Positions 46,432 to 54,542 of a stretch of DNA of 64,000 nucleotides are shown in pieces. Origin of the DNA: Caballeronia mineralivorans PML1(12) (lineage in GTDB: Bacteria > Pseudomonadota > Gammaproteobacteria > Burkholderiales > Burkholderiaceae); contig NZ_AEJF01000051.1 in NCBI RefSeq assembly GCF_001028175.1, forward strand, positions 44,246-108,245, written 5' to 3'. The notes under the pieces were generated by a model, which was not told where the DNA came from, ran no database searches, and worked only from the letters and a program-made list of their open reading frames with translations. The first letter of the stretch is position 1; every line of letters starts with the position of its first letter. The position numbers and the translations under genes are program-made.

Positions 46432-46479
46432 GGTGCCCGGGGCCGGAATCGAACCGGCACGCCTTGCGGCGGGGATTTT
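46432..46479 (-). tRNA. 3' half of a tRNA-Leu gene (probable attachment site)
   Basis: Read on the minus strand, these 48 bp run from the anticodon-loop side (AAAATCCCC) through a long variable arm (CCGCAAGG) and the T arm (GCCGG TTCGATT CCGGC) to the acceptor strand CCCCGGGCACC. No matching 5' half (acceptor strand, D arm) is found to the right, so this is a fragment, not a working tRNA. P4-type integrases recombine at tRNA 3' ends, and the integrase starts 174 bp away, so this is the likely att core. The final A of CCA is G here. Confidence 0.75.
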
Positions 46480-47325
46480 CTTGCCACTTCGGCTTTCGCC
46501 GCCGACTCTTCCGAAGAAGCGGCGTTCGTGGTCTGAAGCACGCCTTCACCATAGCGCCGCGTGTTACCGCTTTGCCATAGGGGGCCGCCGTCTGCTCTCT
46601 ACACCTTCCCTTGGATCTTTCGATTCGAGGGCTTGGCTCGGCATTAGCTCGGACTGAATCGTCCAGGGCCTTCACCGAGTTTGACGGGCTTCACCTCAAG
46701 AATTTCTTCGAGAGGACTCAAATTTGGTCTGAGTTCCCTGCGTCTACCAATTTCATCAATCGGGCGTGATGCAATCTTTCTACTACCTACTAAACGCCAA
46801 GCTGCGCCGGCGTGGCTCCTAGTTGGCTCCTGGACTGAAAAGCGAGCTTTTCGACCAACAGCCTAATTTCCTTCTAATTCCTTGCCTGATGTGGCTCGGC
46901 AGACGATGAATCCAAGCTAGTCATAGGTAAAAAGTACCTATTTTTGAGACTGGCACTCCAGCATGGGCAATGACTTGCTCACGAATTCGGTCTCGCGGCG
47001 AACGACGCTCGAATCGAATTCGTGAGATTCGCCGGATTCGAGACGCGAATTAATTGGACTAGCCGGACGTTGCGATCGGCCCGTGTTGCTCCGGTCGTGC
47101 GGGATGTCTCCCCAGCCAGGTGCTGCCGTTCAGTTGCGCGCAACTTTAGTCGTCGACCGGCTGCTATGCGCCCAGAATGCACCGGAAGCGGTGCGACGAC
47201 GTTAAGAGGAACCGACGCGGGCGCTTTTCACGACCTATTATCACGCTGTCCCTTTCATTCCCAGCTTTCCGTGCTCACAATCGCTGCGGAGTGTCTGCGA
47301 TACCGTTGCTTTATCGAAATGGGAG
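46480..47325. other. Non-coding stretch beyond the attachment site
   Basis: About 0.85 kb. On the minus strand directly upstream of the tRNA fragment, a self-complementary segment (GGCGT / ACGCC around 46523-46546, plus TTCTTCGGAAGA) could fold but matches no RNA I recognise. Open frames such as 46681-46866 and 47022-47372 lack support. Confidence 0.4.
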
Positions 47326-47334
47326 ATGACACTC

Positions 47335-48213
47335 ATGCCCTCCGGAACGCCACCGTCACACGGACCAAGTAATTCACCCCCGCCCGGCCCAACGAACCCC
47401 ACGGCATCACCGACATCAGCCAAAGCACCAGCACCGGAACCAATGCCGACGTCAGCGTCATCTGTGACGCCGACGCCCACTTCGACACCAGCATCCGTTT
47501 CTGCACCTTCGCCCTCGCCGAAGTCACCGCTCAGGGAGAAGCTTTGGAACTTCATGTTTGGAAAGCCGAACCGCGAGACGTTTATTGCGATTGCCTCCGC
47601 AGCAATCTCGGCCTGGTCCGCTTATTCGGCCTACCAGGCCAACAACATGAAGGATGAGGCAATTTCCTACTCGGCCAAGGTGACGGAGCAATGCCAATTT
47701 GAATACCGCGGAGGTTCCCTCAACGGCATGGCGGTGATGTGCTGGCTCGTGACGATTTCGAACACCAGCGATCGCCGCCTATCTGTCACCAGTGCAGATC
47801 TCGAAAATCTGAACGGCGGTCAGCATACGCAAATCGGCGGCTTCGATACGTTGGAGACGATGGATGGGAAGAGCCTAGATCTTCCGATCAGCCTGGACAG
47901 TGGTGAAGCAAGGACGATTCTCGTTAAAGCGCCCATGCTGCTGGAGAAGGGGGTGTACGATGCGCTTCGCAAGGCCGAGGACGATAAGCATCTCGAACTG
48001 TCGAAGATGAAGCTCGCCGAAGTCAATACCTTGTTGGCTGAGCAGAATACCGATCTGTTGGGCAACAAGGTGACGCTGACGGTTATCGATCCAAAGACGT
48101 CGATCCGATCCATGTCCTCTCCATTCAAGCGCGCCGAGAACATGCTGACCCTGATGACCGGGCGCGGGGCGAGGTTTAAGATAAGGCTTGTCGATTCGCC
48201 CGATTTGCCCTGA
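47335..48213 (+). CDS. Hypothetical membrane-anchored protein with Pro/Ser/Thr-rich head
   Basis: Not recognised. From ATG 47335 (GGGAG 9 bp upstream; ATG 47326 is also possible) it has 292 residues. Residues 1 to about 65 are low-complexity Pro/Ser/Thr/Ala. One hydrophobic segment follows (TFIAIASAAISAWSAYSAY, about 79-97). The C-terminal ~190 residues are a soluble domain (QCQFEYRGGSLNGMAVMCWLVTISN, then a beta-rich NTSDRRLSVTSADLENLNGG). Absence of a basic signal peptide suggests the Pro-rich head is cytoplasmic, or that the segment is a reverse anchor. It lies alone between the attachment site and the RiPP genes, so accessory status is likely. Confidence 0.7.
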   Translation: MPSGTPPSHGPSNSPPPGPTNPTASPTSAKAPAPEPMPTSASSVTPTPTSTPASVSAPSPSPKSPLREKLWNFMFGKPNRETFIAIASAAISAWSAYSAYQANNMKDEAISYSAKVTEQCQFEYRGGSLNGMAVMCWLVTISNTSDRRLSVTSADLENLNGGQHTQIGGFDTLETMDGKSLDLPISLDSGEARTILVKAPMLLEKGVYDALRKAEDDKHLELSKMKLAEVNTLLAEQNTDLLGNKVTLTVIDPKTSIRSMSSPFKRAENMLTLMTGRGARFKIRLVDSPDLP

Positions 48214-48410
48214 GAGCTGCCGTCGAGTCCGTGGCGACTCGAGCGCGACTTTGGGCAGAAATCGGCCAAAAGCACTCATTCGCAACAGCCCGGAATAATG
48301 TCGACATTGCGGTCGTTCGAGCAACTGCTAAAAGGATGGGCAAAGGGAAGGCGGCTAACCCGAAGGTGCGTCCTACCATTTAGCTGAATAATCCATAGGG
48401 TCCGAATTGC

Positions 48411-48438
48411 TTGACACAGCGCGTCGCCTAAGAATATT
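48411..48438 (+). promoter_or_regulatory. Candidate sigma-70 promoter of the RiPP operon
   Basis: TTGACA at 48411-48416, then 16 bp, then AATATT at 48433-48438, 34 bp before the precursor start codon. The -35 is a perfect consensus match; the -10 matches only partly. Confidence 0.45.
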
Positions 48439-48471
48439 GTTTTCTCACCACTCGGGGAGGGGGGATCGAAA

Positions 48472-48792
48472 ATGCCACAAAACATGATCGTCCAGGGCGA
48501 AGCGCTAGCTGCACAGAAAGCACGAATTCGAGAACAGATGGCTGGGATCGTGCTGAAGTGCTGGCAGGATCCCGCGTTCAAGGCAGCCTTGCTGGCGGAT
48601 CCGAAAGCAGTCCTTCAAGCCGAGGGCATCCAAGTGAATCCGGATATTGAATACGTTTTCGTGACCGACGAATCACCTAAGCTGCATTTCATCATCCCCG
48701 CACCACCGTTAACGCCACCGCTCACGCAAAGCGACATGCTTCAGATCGCGCGAGCAGGAACTCAGCTGATCCTACCGTCGATCATTTGCTGA
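48472..48792 (+). CDS. NHLP-leader RiPP precursor peptide (proteusin-like)
   Basis: 106 residues with a strong ribosome site (GGGAGGGGGG). Residues about 14-60 match the nitrile-hydratase-alpha-like leader used by proteusins: AGIVLKCWQDPAFKAALLAD, then PKAVLQAEGI, then the VTDESPKLHFIIP block. A Pro-rich linker (PAPPLTPPLTQ) and a short tail follow. The ending ARAG then TQLILPSIIC suggests cleavage after AG and a ten-residue hydrophobic core with Thr first, one Ser and a C-terminal Cys. It is not a nitrile hydratase: no metal-binding CxLCSC motif is present. The downstream modification genes are co-oriented, starting 15 bp later. Confidence 0.85.
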   Translation: MPQNMIVQGEALAAQKARIREQMAGIVLKCWQDPAFKAALLADPKAVLQAEGIQVNPDIEYVFVTDESPKLHFIIPAPPLTPPLTQSDMLQIARAGTQLILPSIIC

Positions 48793-48807
48793 CGCGATTG
48801 CCAACTG

Positions 48808-49932
48808 ATGGGATTCTATCCTGGCGACACTGCGCGAAAATTTCGCCTTACGGACGCGACCCCGACCTTCCAGTATTCGCTGGCGGATTTCGAGGTTGAT
48901 CTTTGGATAAATCGATTTCGGATCGACCAAAACATCCGCATGGCGGGAGCGGATAAGGAGATCTATCCGACGGTCGCTGCGGCGCGGCAGGATGCGCTTC
49001 AGTGGATCTTTGAGGGGTTGGCAATTGGCTACACGGCCATTTTCAATAAGTTGAACCATTGCAATCCCCGTATTGCGCAGCTCTGTCACGAGATCAATCA
49101 TGCATATTCAGAGGGTGCACGTACCTTTGTCACGGCATTTTTGTCCCCGTCGTCCCAACACTGTTTCGGCTACCACTACGACGAGGTTGACGTCTTTCTA
49201 GTCCAGATTCACGGGACAAAGTCATGGTCTATTGCCGAGCCCGATACGCCATTTCCAGTTGAGGGAATGCACAAGCCACCAGTAGCTCAGGATCAGTCCG
49301 GACGCGAATATCTTCAAGTAGATCTCGAGCCGGGCGATGTTCTATTCATCCCGCGAGGCCACATTCACCGGGGGTCGCCGGGCCAAGCGGGCTCCTTGCA
49401 TCTGTCCGCAGGCGTTCACGTCCCAACAGTCGCCGACGGCATCGTCGCGATGATCCGCAAAACTAGCATGCTTGAGCAGGCGTTGCGCCGGCCGCTTACA
49501 ATTGGTCTGCAAGATGAGGCGGTGCACGAAGCCCTGCGAGCACTGGATGGGCGAAGCGGCACGGATACCCCGCATGCGACAAATAGGGTATTCCTTCCAC
49601 GGGACTGTCTGGCCTCAATCCTGCGCATCGGGAGTCTTGCGCAGGATGACACTCTGGTATGTACGGGAGGAGAGCCCATCATCTATCGACTGTCGCGCGA
49701 GCTCTCGACAATCGAGGTGCTTGGCCTTTTGTTCGACTATGGCGTGCGCTCTGAGTTGATCGCTAAAGCGGCTTTCCCTGCAGGATACTTCCGCGCGTTG
49801 CAAATGATCAATGACAGGCTCGAATTCACCCCACGCATTCTTACTCAGGAACTCGGCATTGCGATTCCGGACGCACTTGAACTAGGGCGTCAACTTCTCG
49901 CCATCGGGGTGCTGGAGTACAAGATTTGCTGA
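48808..49932 (+). CDS. Cupin/JmjC-type Fe(II)/2-oxoglutarate oxygenase
   Basis: 374 residues. The jelly-roll core has FGYHYDEVDVFLVQIHGTKSW with the HxD iron ligands (H123, D125) and a lysine suited to 2-oxoglutarate (K138). DVLFIPRGHIHRGSPG carries the distal histidine (about 185-187). This is the Cupin_4/ribosomal-oxygenase architecture, including a helical C-terminal region with a winged-helix look. Members hydroxylate protein or peptide side chains. It sits between the NHLP precursor and the LanM-type dehydratase, so hydroxylation of the core peptide is the likely job. Its stop overlaps or nearly adjoins the next gene. Confidence 0.85.
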   Translation: MGFYPGDTARKFRLTDATPTFQYSLADFEVDLWINRFRIDQNIRMAGADKEIYPTVAAARQDALQWIFEGLAIGYTAIFNKLNHCNPRIAQLCHEINHAYSEGARTFVTAFLSPSSQHCFGYHYDEVDVFLVQIHGTKSWSIAEPDTPFPVEGMHKPPVAQDQSGREYLQVDLEPGDVLFIPRGHIHRGSPGQAGSLHLSAGVHVPTVADGIVAMIRKTSMLEQALRRPLTIGLQDEAVHEALRALDGRSGTDTPHATNRVFLPRDCLASILRIGSLAQDDTLVCTGGEPIIYRLSRELSTIEVLGLLFDYGVRSELIAKAAFPAGYFRALQMINDRLEFTPRILTQELGIAIPDALELGRQLLAIGVLEYKIC

Positions 49933-49940
49933 TCTCATCC

Positions 49941-51449
49941 ATGATTGGGGGCGCAGATGTCTCAGCAGATGATGACGAGGCAGGCCTCCGAGAAATCGCG
50001 AAGACAGTCATTAACCGGCTACAGCCGGACCGGCCTTCCCATCCAGCGGTGGTCGCGGGCCTAGAACTGGAACTTGTCGCGCTCTACAAACGAATGTGCC
50101 ATCCTTTAAAGAGTGCCGTCGAGCAGCTTTTTAGTGAATTATCGGCAATCGGACTGGCCCAATGGATTAGAGACCAACTTAGCCGCTGCCCAGTTCTCGA
50201 CAGAGCGCTTCACGAGCAGTCGCGACAGTTAATAACTGAATTCAATGTCGTCGAGCATCGGTATATGCTGGACAAATTAGAACTGCGGAGCGTGTGTTCA
50301 TGGGTTGTGGATTCTAAACTCGACTCCGTACGGATCGCGTCAGCGGACAAGCACCATGGTCAGCACGTGCTAAGGCTTGATTTTTCCGGTCAGCACTCAC
50401 TGTATTACAAACCCCGATCCGGATCTGGCGCGCAACTGCTGGCGGATATATCTCATATGCTGTCTCAATGGGGGCTTGAACTTGGCGCGGCCAAAGTTTT
50501 AGTGCGCGACGGCTACCATTGGATGGCTGAGGTGCAATATCACCCGGCGCTCAACGGCGAGTCCGCCCAACGGTTTGCGTTCAATGGCGGTGTGCTATAC
50601 GCCGTCGCGAGCGCGCTGAACGCGTCGGACCTACATTTCGAGAACATCGTCGCTTCTCATAACGGCCCCGTAGTCGTGGATTGCGAAACATTGTGTCAAC
50701 CACGATTTTCCGAGTCAGCGGCAGCACATCTGCTGAAGCGACCTCGGGAAGAGCACGATGACGTCACGTCGCTGTTCATGAACTTCGACCGCTACGGTGG
50801 ACAGGAAATCGACTATGGTGGCCTAAGCTGCGTTGACTTCTTCTTCCGTGCCGATCCGAACGCTGGCCTGCAAGTCGTTTTATCGTCGGAGTGCCGACAA
50901 CTCGTCCAGTATCATAGCCGCAGCGCAGTGGAAGTCGAAGGGCGACGCATAGCCCCGGCGGTCGAATATTTTGAGCTGTTTGTTCAGGGCGTACGGCGCG
51001 CTTCGAAGTGTCTCAAGGAGCATAAGGGTGAGTTGCTTGCGCTCATTCAACCTACGTCCACATTTCGCGTTCCACTTCGCGCGACGCGAGTATATGCCGC
51101 CCGTCTGACAGAACGCATGTCAGCCATTTGCTTCTCATCCTATGCTTCTGATGCGTGGCAAACTCACGTCGAGTTGGACATAGTCGACGCCCCCCTAGAT
51201 TTTCTCCTTGCCGCACGGACGATCGCTCGGCAGGAAGAGATTGACCTCAGCGCACTCGACATTCCTGCTGCTTATGTCCGCGCTGACAACGACTGCCTGT
51301 TGCTGGGCGGCGCCGTTGTCTCAGGTGTGTTCGATCTATCTCCGCTGGAAGTGATTCGCCGTCGCTTGGAAAGGCTTTCCGATGCAGTGGTCGAAGAGCA
51401 GATCGAGATTCTGCGCATGCGATTGTCTAAGTCATCTACGCTGAACTAA
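49941..51449 (+). CDS. Stand-alone LanM-type dehydratase domain protein (DUF4135)
   Basis: About 502 residues from ATG 49941; a TTG at 49926 overlapping the oxygenase stop is also possible. It matches the N-terminal dehydratase half of class II lanthipeptide synthetases: LYYKPRSG (about 155), ALNASDLHFENIVASH (about 226-241) and VVVDCETLCQP (about 245). These are the kinase-like residues that phosphorylate and eliminate Ser/Thr. The LanC-like cyclase half with its zinc ligands is absent, as in PoyF of polytheonamide biosynthesis. With the precursor ending in Thr-first and Cys-last, it probably dehydrates the core. Confidence 0.85.
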   Translation: MIGGADVSADDDEAGLREIAKTVINRLQPDRPSHPAVVAGLELELVALYKRMCHPLKSAVEQLFSELSAIGLAQWIRDQLSRCPVLDRALHEQSRQLITEFNVVEHRYMLDKLELRSVCSWVVDSKLDSVRIASADKHHGQHVLRLDFSGQHSLYYKPRSGSGAQLLADISHMLSQWGLELGAAKVLVRDGYHWMAEVQYHPALNGESAQRFAFNGGVLYAVASALNASDLHFENIVASHNGPVVVDCETLCQPRFSESAAAHLLKRPREEHDDVTSLFMNFDRYGGQEIDYGGLSCVDFFFRADPNAGLQVVLSSECRQLVQYHSRSAVEVEGRRIAPAVEYFELFVQGVRRASKCLKEHKGELLALIQPTSTFRVPLRATRVYAARLTERMSAICFSSYASDAWQTHVELDIVDAPLDFLLAARTIARQEEIDLSALDIPAAYVRADNDCLLLGGAVVSGVFDLSPLEVIRRRLERLSDAVVEEQIEILRMRLSKSSTLN

Positions 51450-51499
51450 GTTGAGACGGCAGCCGACCGACAACTAACGCAAACTGAATCAGATACAGA

Positions 51500-51805
51500 T
51501 CATGTGTCGTCGCAGCGCCGCGCGTAGTGGTCGACCACTGATCTCGCAATCGACTGGCGATACGCTGGGCGGCGTCGGCATTGCTTGGAAAATTTCATCG
51601 CTCGTCCAATGGCCGCTTTCAGCGTGCAGAGACGGTCGTTCAACCGTTCAACTTCCGCTTCGGGTCTGTGACGGTCAACCATGTCGGCCATTTCTGACGT
51701 TGGAAGAGCTGTCACGCGGTGAATGTGTACCCGATGGGGAGGTGTTTTATCAAGGCGATGATGGGAGTGGGTTTGCTGGGATTTTTCGATCCCGCTTCGC
51801 AGCAC
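51500..51805 (-). CDS. Doubtful small ORF near an integrase remnant
   Basis: A 101-residue frame whose middle (TSEMADMVDRHRPEAEVERL, then NDRLCTLKAAIGRA) reads like a real helical protein, but whose ends do not and whose ribosome site is unclear. It may be a fragment of a mobile-element gene. No family was recognised. Confidence 0.3.
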   Translation of the reverse strand: MLRSGIEKSQQTHSHHRLDKTPPHRVHIHRVTALPTSEMADMVDRHRPEAEVERLNDRLCTLKAAIGRAMKFSKQCRRRPAYRQSIARSVVDHYARRCDDT

Positions 51806-51893
51806 GCACGGCCATCCCCCGCTAGCTCACTGTGCCCGGTCTCGCGAGCAGTACCGGTGCATATTGCGGACCGTCGTGCTATCGCAACATTGC

Positions 51894-52376
51894 CTACAGC
51901 TTTCGTGAGGAAGATCGATAGCGCGGGCCATTCGTCTTCCCGGCCGACATTCCGATCTGTTCCGCCATTTTTGGGGGTAGTTTTGGGGGTAACCTGCCAC
52001 GGGCCACATCAAGAACTCCTGAGATGACGGGCCTCAGGCGCTTCAATGCGTGTCCCACCCGGCCACCAGAATCCTTAGCGTTATCAGTCATTTGCGCGCC
52101 GCGCGTTTCTTTTGGGGACCGGCCGGGGACATCAGTGAATTCTCCAGCCGAGCCATCTCCATATCGTTTGCCCCCATCTAGCCATTTCACATACGTCCTC
52201 AGAAAGACTTCGACGCTGCGCCCAAGCTGCTTCGCACAGAATGCCGGCGTCATACCCGAGAAGGGGGCGCCGAAGAAGAACGGATTGCCAGTTTTTTCTT
52301 TGATCATGTCGATCACAGATGACTGCCGACTTCCATCCCTTCGGCCTGCAGAAGTCACCCCGAGTTTCTGAGGCAT
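51894..52376 (-). pseudogene. C-terminal remnant of a phage-type tyrosine integrase
   Basis: The recognisable core is PFFFGAPFSGMTPAFCAKQL followed by GRSVEVFLRTYVKWLDGG. That is the last part of a tyrosine recombinase, where Q-LGRS replaces the usual QMGH and the catalytic tyrosine lies in RTYVKW. About 70 further residues follow. The upstream catalytic and arm-binding domains are missing; the frame enters unrelated sequence at about 52320 and the porin gene lies beyond. It marks another inactivated element next to the RiPP genes. Confidence 0.75.
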
Positions 52377-52429
52377 GTTCTTTCCCGCCGTCTCTGCGCC
52401 TCAGTCTCGACAAGTTGACAAAGCCGTTC

Positions 52430-53551
52430 CTAGAACTTCTTCCGGATCCCAACCAGGGCCATGAACTGGCTGTTGTTGCTGGACGCCGCCGTTCCGTTGA
52501 GAATCCACGCATGGGCCGTACCGGCGGCTCTTTGGTAGACAACGTTGCTGTACAAGTCGGTCGTCTTCGACAGGAAGTAGTTGATACCCAATGCACCCTG
52601 GTTGTAGTGCGTGTTTCCACCGGCGGCAACGGTGCTTCTCTGAGTCGTGTAGAGATAGGCCGCGGTCAGCACCGTAGCGGGCGTGACCTGATAGCGCAAG
52701 CTCGTTTCATAGTTGTTGAACTTCAGTGCGCCGCCGACGGTTGCGTCGAAGGCCGCATTTGTATAGATGATGCTCGCGAGGAGCGAGCCGAACGTATAGG
52801 TGCCGCCGGCGCCCCATACCGTGTGCTTCGCAATGCCGCCGGCGGCAATCGTCGGAAGTGCACCGTATGTGTTATCCGAAGCTTCCGCACCGGCTGTGCT
52901 GTAGCCTGGCTGGGTGACCGTGAAGAAACCCGCATCGAGGTGGACCGGACCGTTCACGTAGTCGGCGCTGCCACTCCATAGGCGGTTGGTATTGATCTGG
53001 CCTGGGAGGTTCGAAAACGCGTACAGGGCCTTCGCGGTGAAACCGGCGATGGTAGGTGTCGTGTACTTGATCGCATTGTTGGGCCGGAACGTGCAGTTCA
53101 TGTCGTCACTGTCATACGGGTGGAACGTATAACCTGACATGTAGAGGGCGGCCATTTCGTTGCCCACATCTTCCTGGAACGGCATGTATTGGCGCCCCGC
53201 CGTTACGGTTCCCCAACTGTTGTTGACGAGGCCCACGTACGCGCTGCGGCCGAACATCCGGCCGCCTTGTCCGAGCGCGCCGTTCTGAATGTTGAAGCCG
53301 TTTTCAAGCCTGAAGGTGGCTTGCGTGCCGCCTCCGATGTCTTCGAAGCCGAGCAAGCCCCACCGGTTCGCCGACATGGCGCCGGGCAGCGCCTGAATGC
53401 CGTGATTGATGTGGCCATTGGTCGAACCCATGTTGCTCGTGTAACCGATTGCCGAATCGACGAGCCCATATAGCGTCACGCTGCTTTGCGCGTGCGCGGT
53501 ACTTGCGATGGAGCCGAGCAGGGTAGCGGTGACTAGAACTTTCCTACGCAT
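52430..53551 (-). CDS. Gram-negative general porin
   Basis: 373 residues from the ATG at 53551. A signal peptide (MRRKVLVTATLLGSIASTAHA, cut before QSS) leads into SSVTLYGLVDSAIGYTSN, the hallmark first strand. RWGLLGFEDIGGGTQATFRLENGF and GRMFGRSAYVGL follow, and the protein ends in VGIRKKF. It forms an outer-membrane diffusion trimer. AAGAGG lies 10 bp upstream of this start; an in-frame ATG at 53578 would add nine residues. AT-rich sequence at 53640-53700 probably holds its promoter. Confidence 0.95.
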   Translation of the reverse strand: MRRKVLVTATLLGSIASTAHAQSSVTLYGLVDSAIGYTSNMGSTNGHINHGIQALPGAMSANRWGLLGFEDIGGGTQATFRLENGFNIQNGALGQGGRMFGRSAYVGLVNNSWGTVTAGRQYMPFQEDVGNEMAALYMSGYTFHPYDSDDMNCTFRPNNAIKYTTPTIAGFTAKALYAFSNLPGQINTNRLWSGSADYVNGPVHLDAGFFTVTQPGYSTAGAEASDNTYGALPTIAAGGIAKHTVWGAGGTYTFGSLLASIIYTNAAFDATVGGALKFNNYETSLRYQVTPATVLTAAYLYTTQRSTVAAGGNTHYNQGALGINYFLSKTTDLYSNVVYQRAAGTAHAWILNGTAASSNNSQFMALVGIRKKF

Positions 53552-53761
53552 TTTAAACATCCTCTTAAAGTGCTGCATAGATCGCCCAAAAATGTTCTTA
53601 TTGATGCTCGATTTTTCGGGTCGATTAGTTGACGGAGTTGAATTCCAAACGTGATCGACTATCTATTTATAATTAGCATTACTAATATTTAACCGTGTAA
53701 TGTGAGGTATTGAATGAAGCCTCTTCGGGCTCGGCTTTCTCCTTTTGTGTCAGCTTGCGAA

Positions 53762-54484
53762 CTACAGTGGTGTTTCGAAGTACTTCCCGTTGTCTGGAGC
53801 AACTACGGTGGTGAGCATCGGGTAGTGACAAGCGCGTCCCGAGAACGCCGGAAACCGTCCATTGTCGTCTCGCATTCGCGCACGCACGGGCGACGTCAGC
53901 GCCTCAGCGAGTAGTTGCGATGAAGGGAAGGTCAGCATGTTTCGCTGCATGTGGTTCACCCGCGTCCATGGCATCGAGTCACACCAGTCGACCCGGGTGA
54001 ATACGTTGACCTGCCGTACGTTCGGATAGTCGAGCATGATCTGAGGATGATGCGCGATGTAGTAGGAAAGCCATTCGTTGAAATTTTCCGCGGCACCTGG
54101 GTAGTGCACGAGATAGCTGCACAACGCCGGTTCCGCGATCGTCCTCGTGAGAGGTAGAAACGTTCGAGTGAGCATGGCCTGATGCGTGACCAGGCTTGCG
54201 CCTGTCGCGAGCCAGTCGTCCGACTGCGCAAGCCGCCAGAGATGTCCGCTCTCGGCGACTTGTGACTCGAGCGCCTCGATGCAGGCGAACTCCAGCCGGA
54301 GCGCGAGCAGGGGAGAATGCCCGTCGTCGTGATAAGTCGTGATCTGGGCGGGTGTATAAAGTTCGGCCTTCAATAAGTCAGGTGTCGCGCGGATGGTCTC
54401 CTGAATGAGCCCATAATGTGCCGCGCTTATCCGAGCGCCCGGATCGTGCTCGTTGGTCGCCGTAATGAAGTAAGAAAATGTCAT
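53762..54484 (-). CDS. Tandem EthD-like protein
   Basis: 240 residues with two ferredoxin-like halves. The first holds FSYFITATNEHDPGARISAA, the second LCSYLVHYPGAAENFNEWLS followed by YYIAHHPQIM. VFTRVDWCDSMPWTRVNHMQRN is shared closely with the paralogue at 63010-63708 (there VFTRVD...DAMPWARVHYMQRN). EthD-type proteins support degradation or dehydration steps in several catabolic routes; the reaction is not known here. It is the last gene transcribed before the porin and follows the M20 genes on the same strand. Confidence 0.75.
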   Translation of the reverse strand: MTFSYFITATNEHDPGARISAAHYGLIQETIRATPDLLKAELYTPAQITTYHDDGHSPLLALRLEFACIEALESQVAESGHLWRLAQSDDWLATGASLVTHQAMLTRTFLPLTRTIAEPALCSYLVHYPGAAENFNEWLSYYIAHHPQIMLDYPNVRQVNVFTRVDWCDSMPWTRVNHMQRNMLTFPSSQLLAEALTSPVRARMRDDNGRFPAFSGRACHYPMLTTVVAPDNGKYFETPL

Positions 54485-54542
54485 GGATCAGATCAGCTTA
54501 AGTGCGTGCAAGGCGTGCGGTTTGGAATCAGGCAAGATTTCT

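Noticed and set aside
46480..46600. Possible 5' half of a tRNA (CAAAGCGGTAAC, D-arm-like, on the minus strand)
   Set aside because: The acceptor strand does not pair with the fragment at 46432-46479 and spacing and stems do not form a cloverleaf.
48472..48792. Nitrile hydratase alpha subunit
   Set aside because: Only the leader-like N-terminal region matches; the length is half and the cysteine metal motif is absent, while RiPP enzymes follow.
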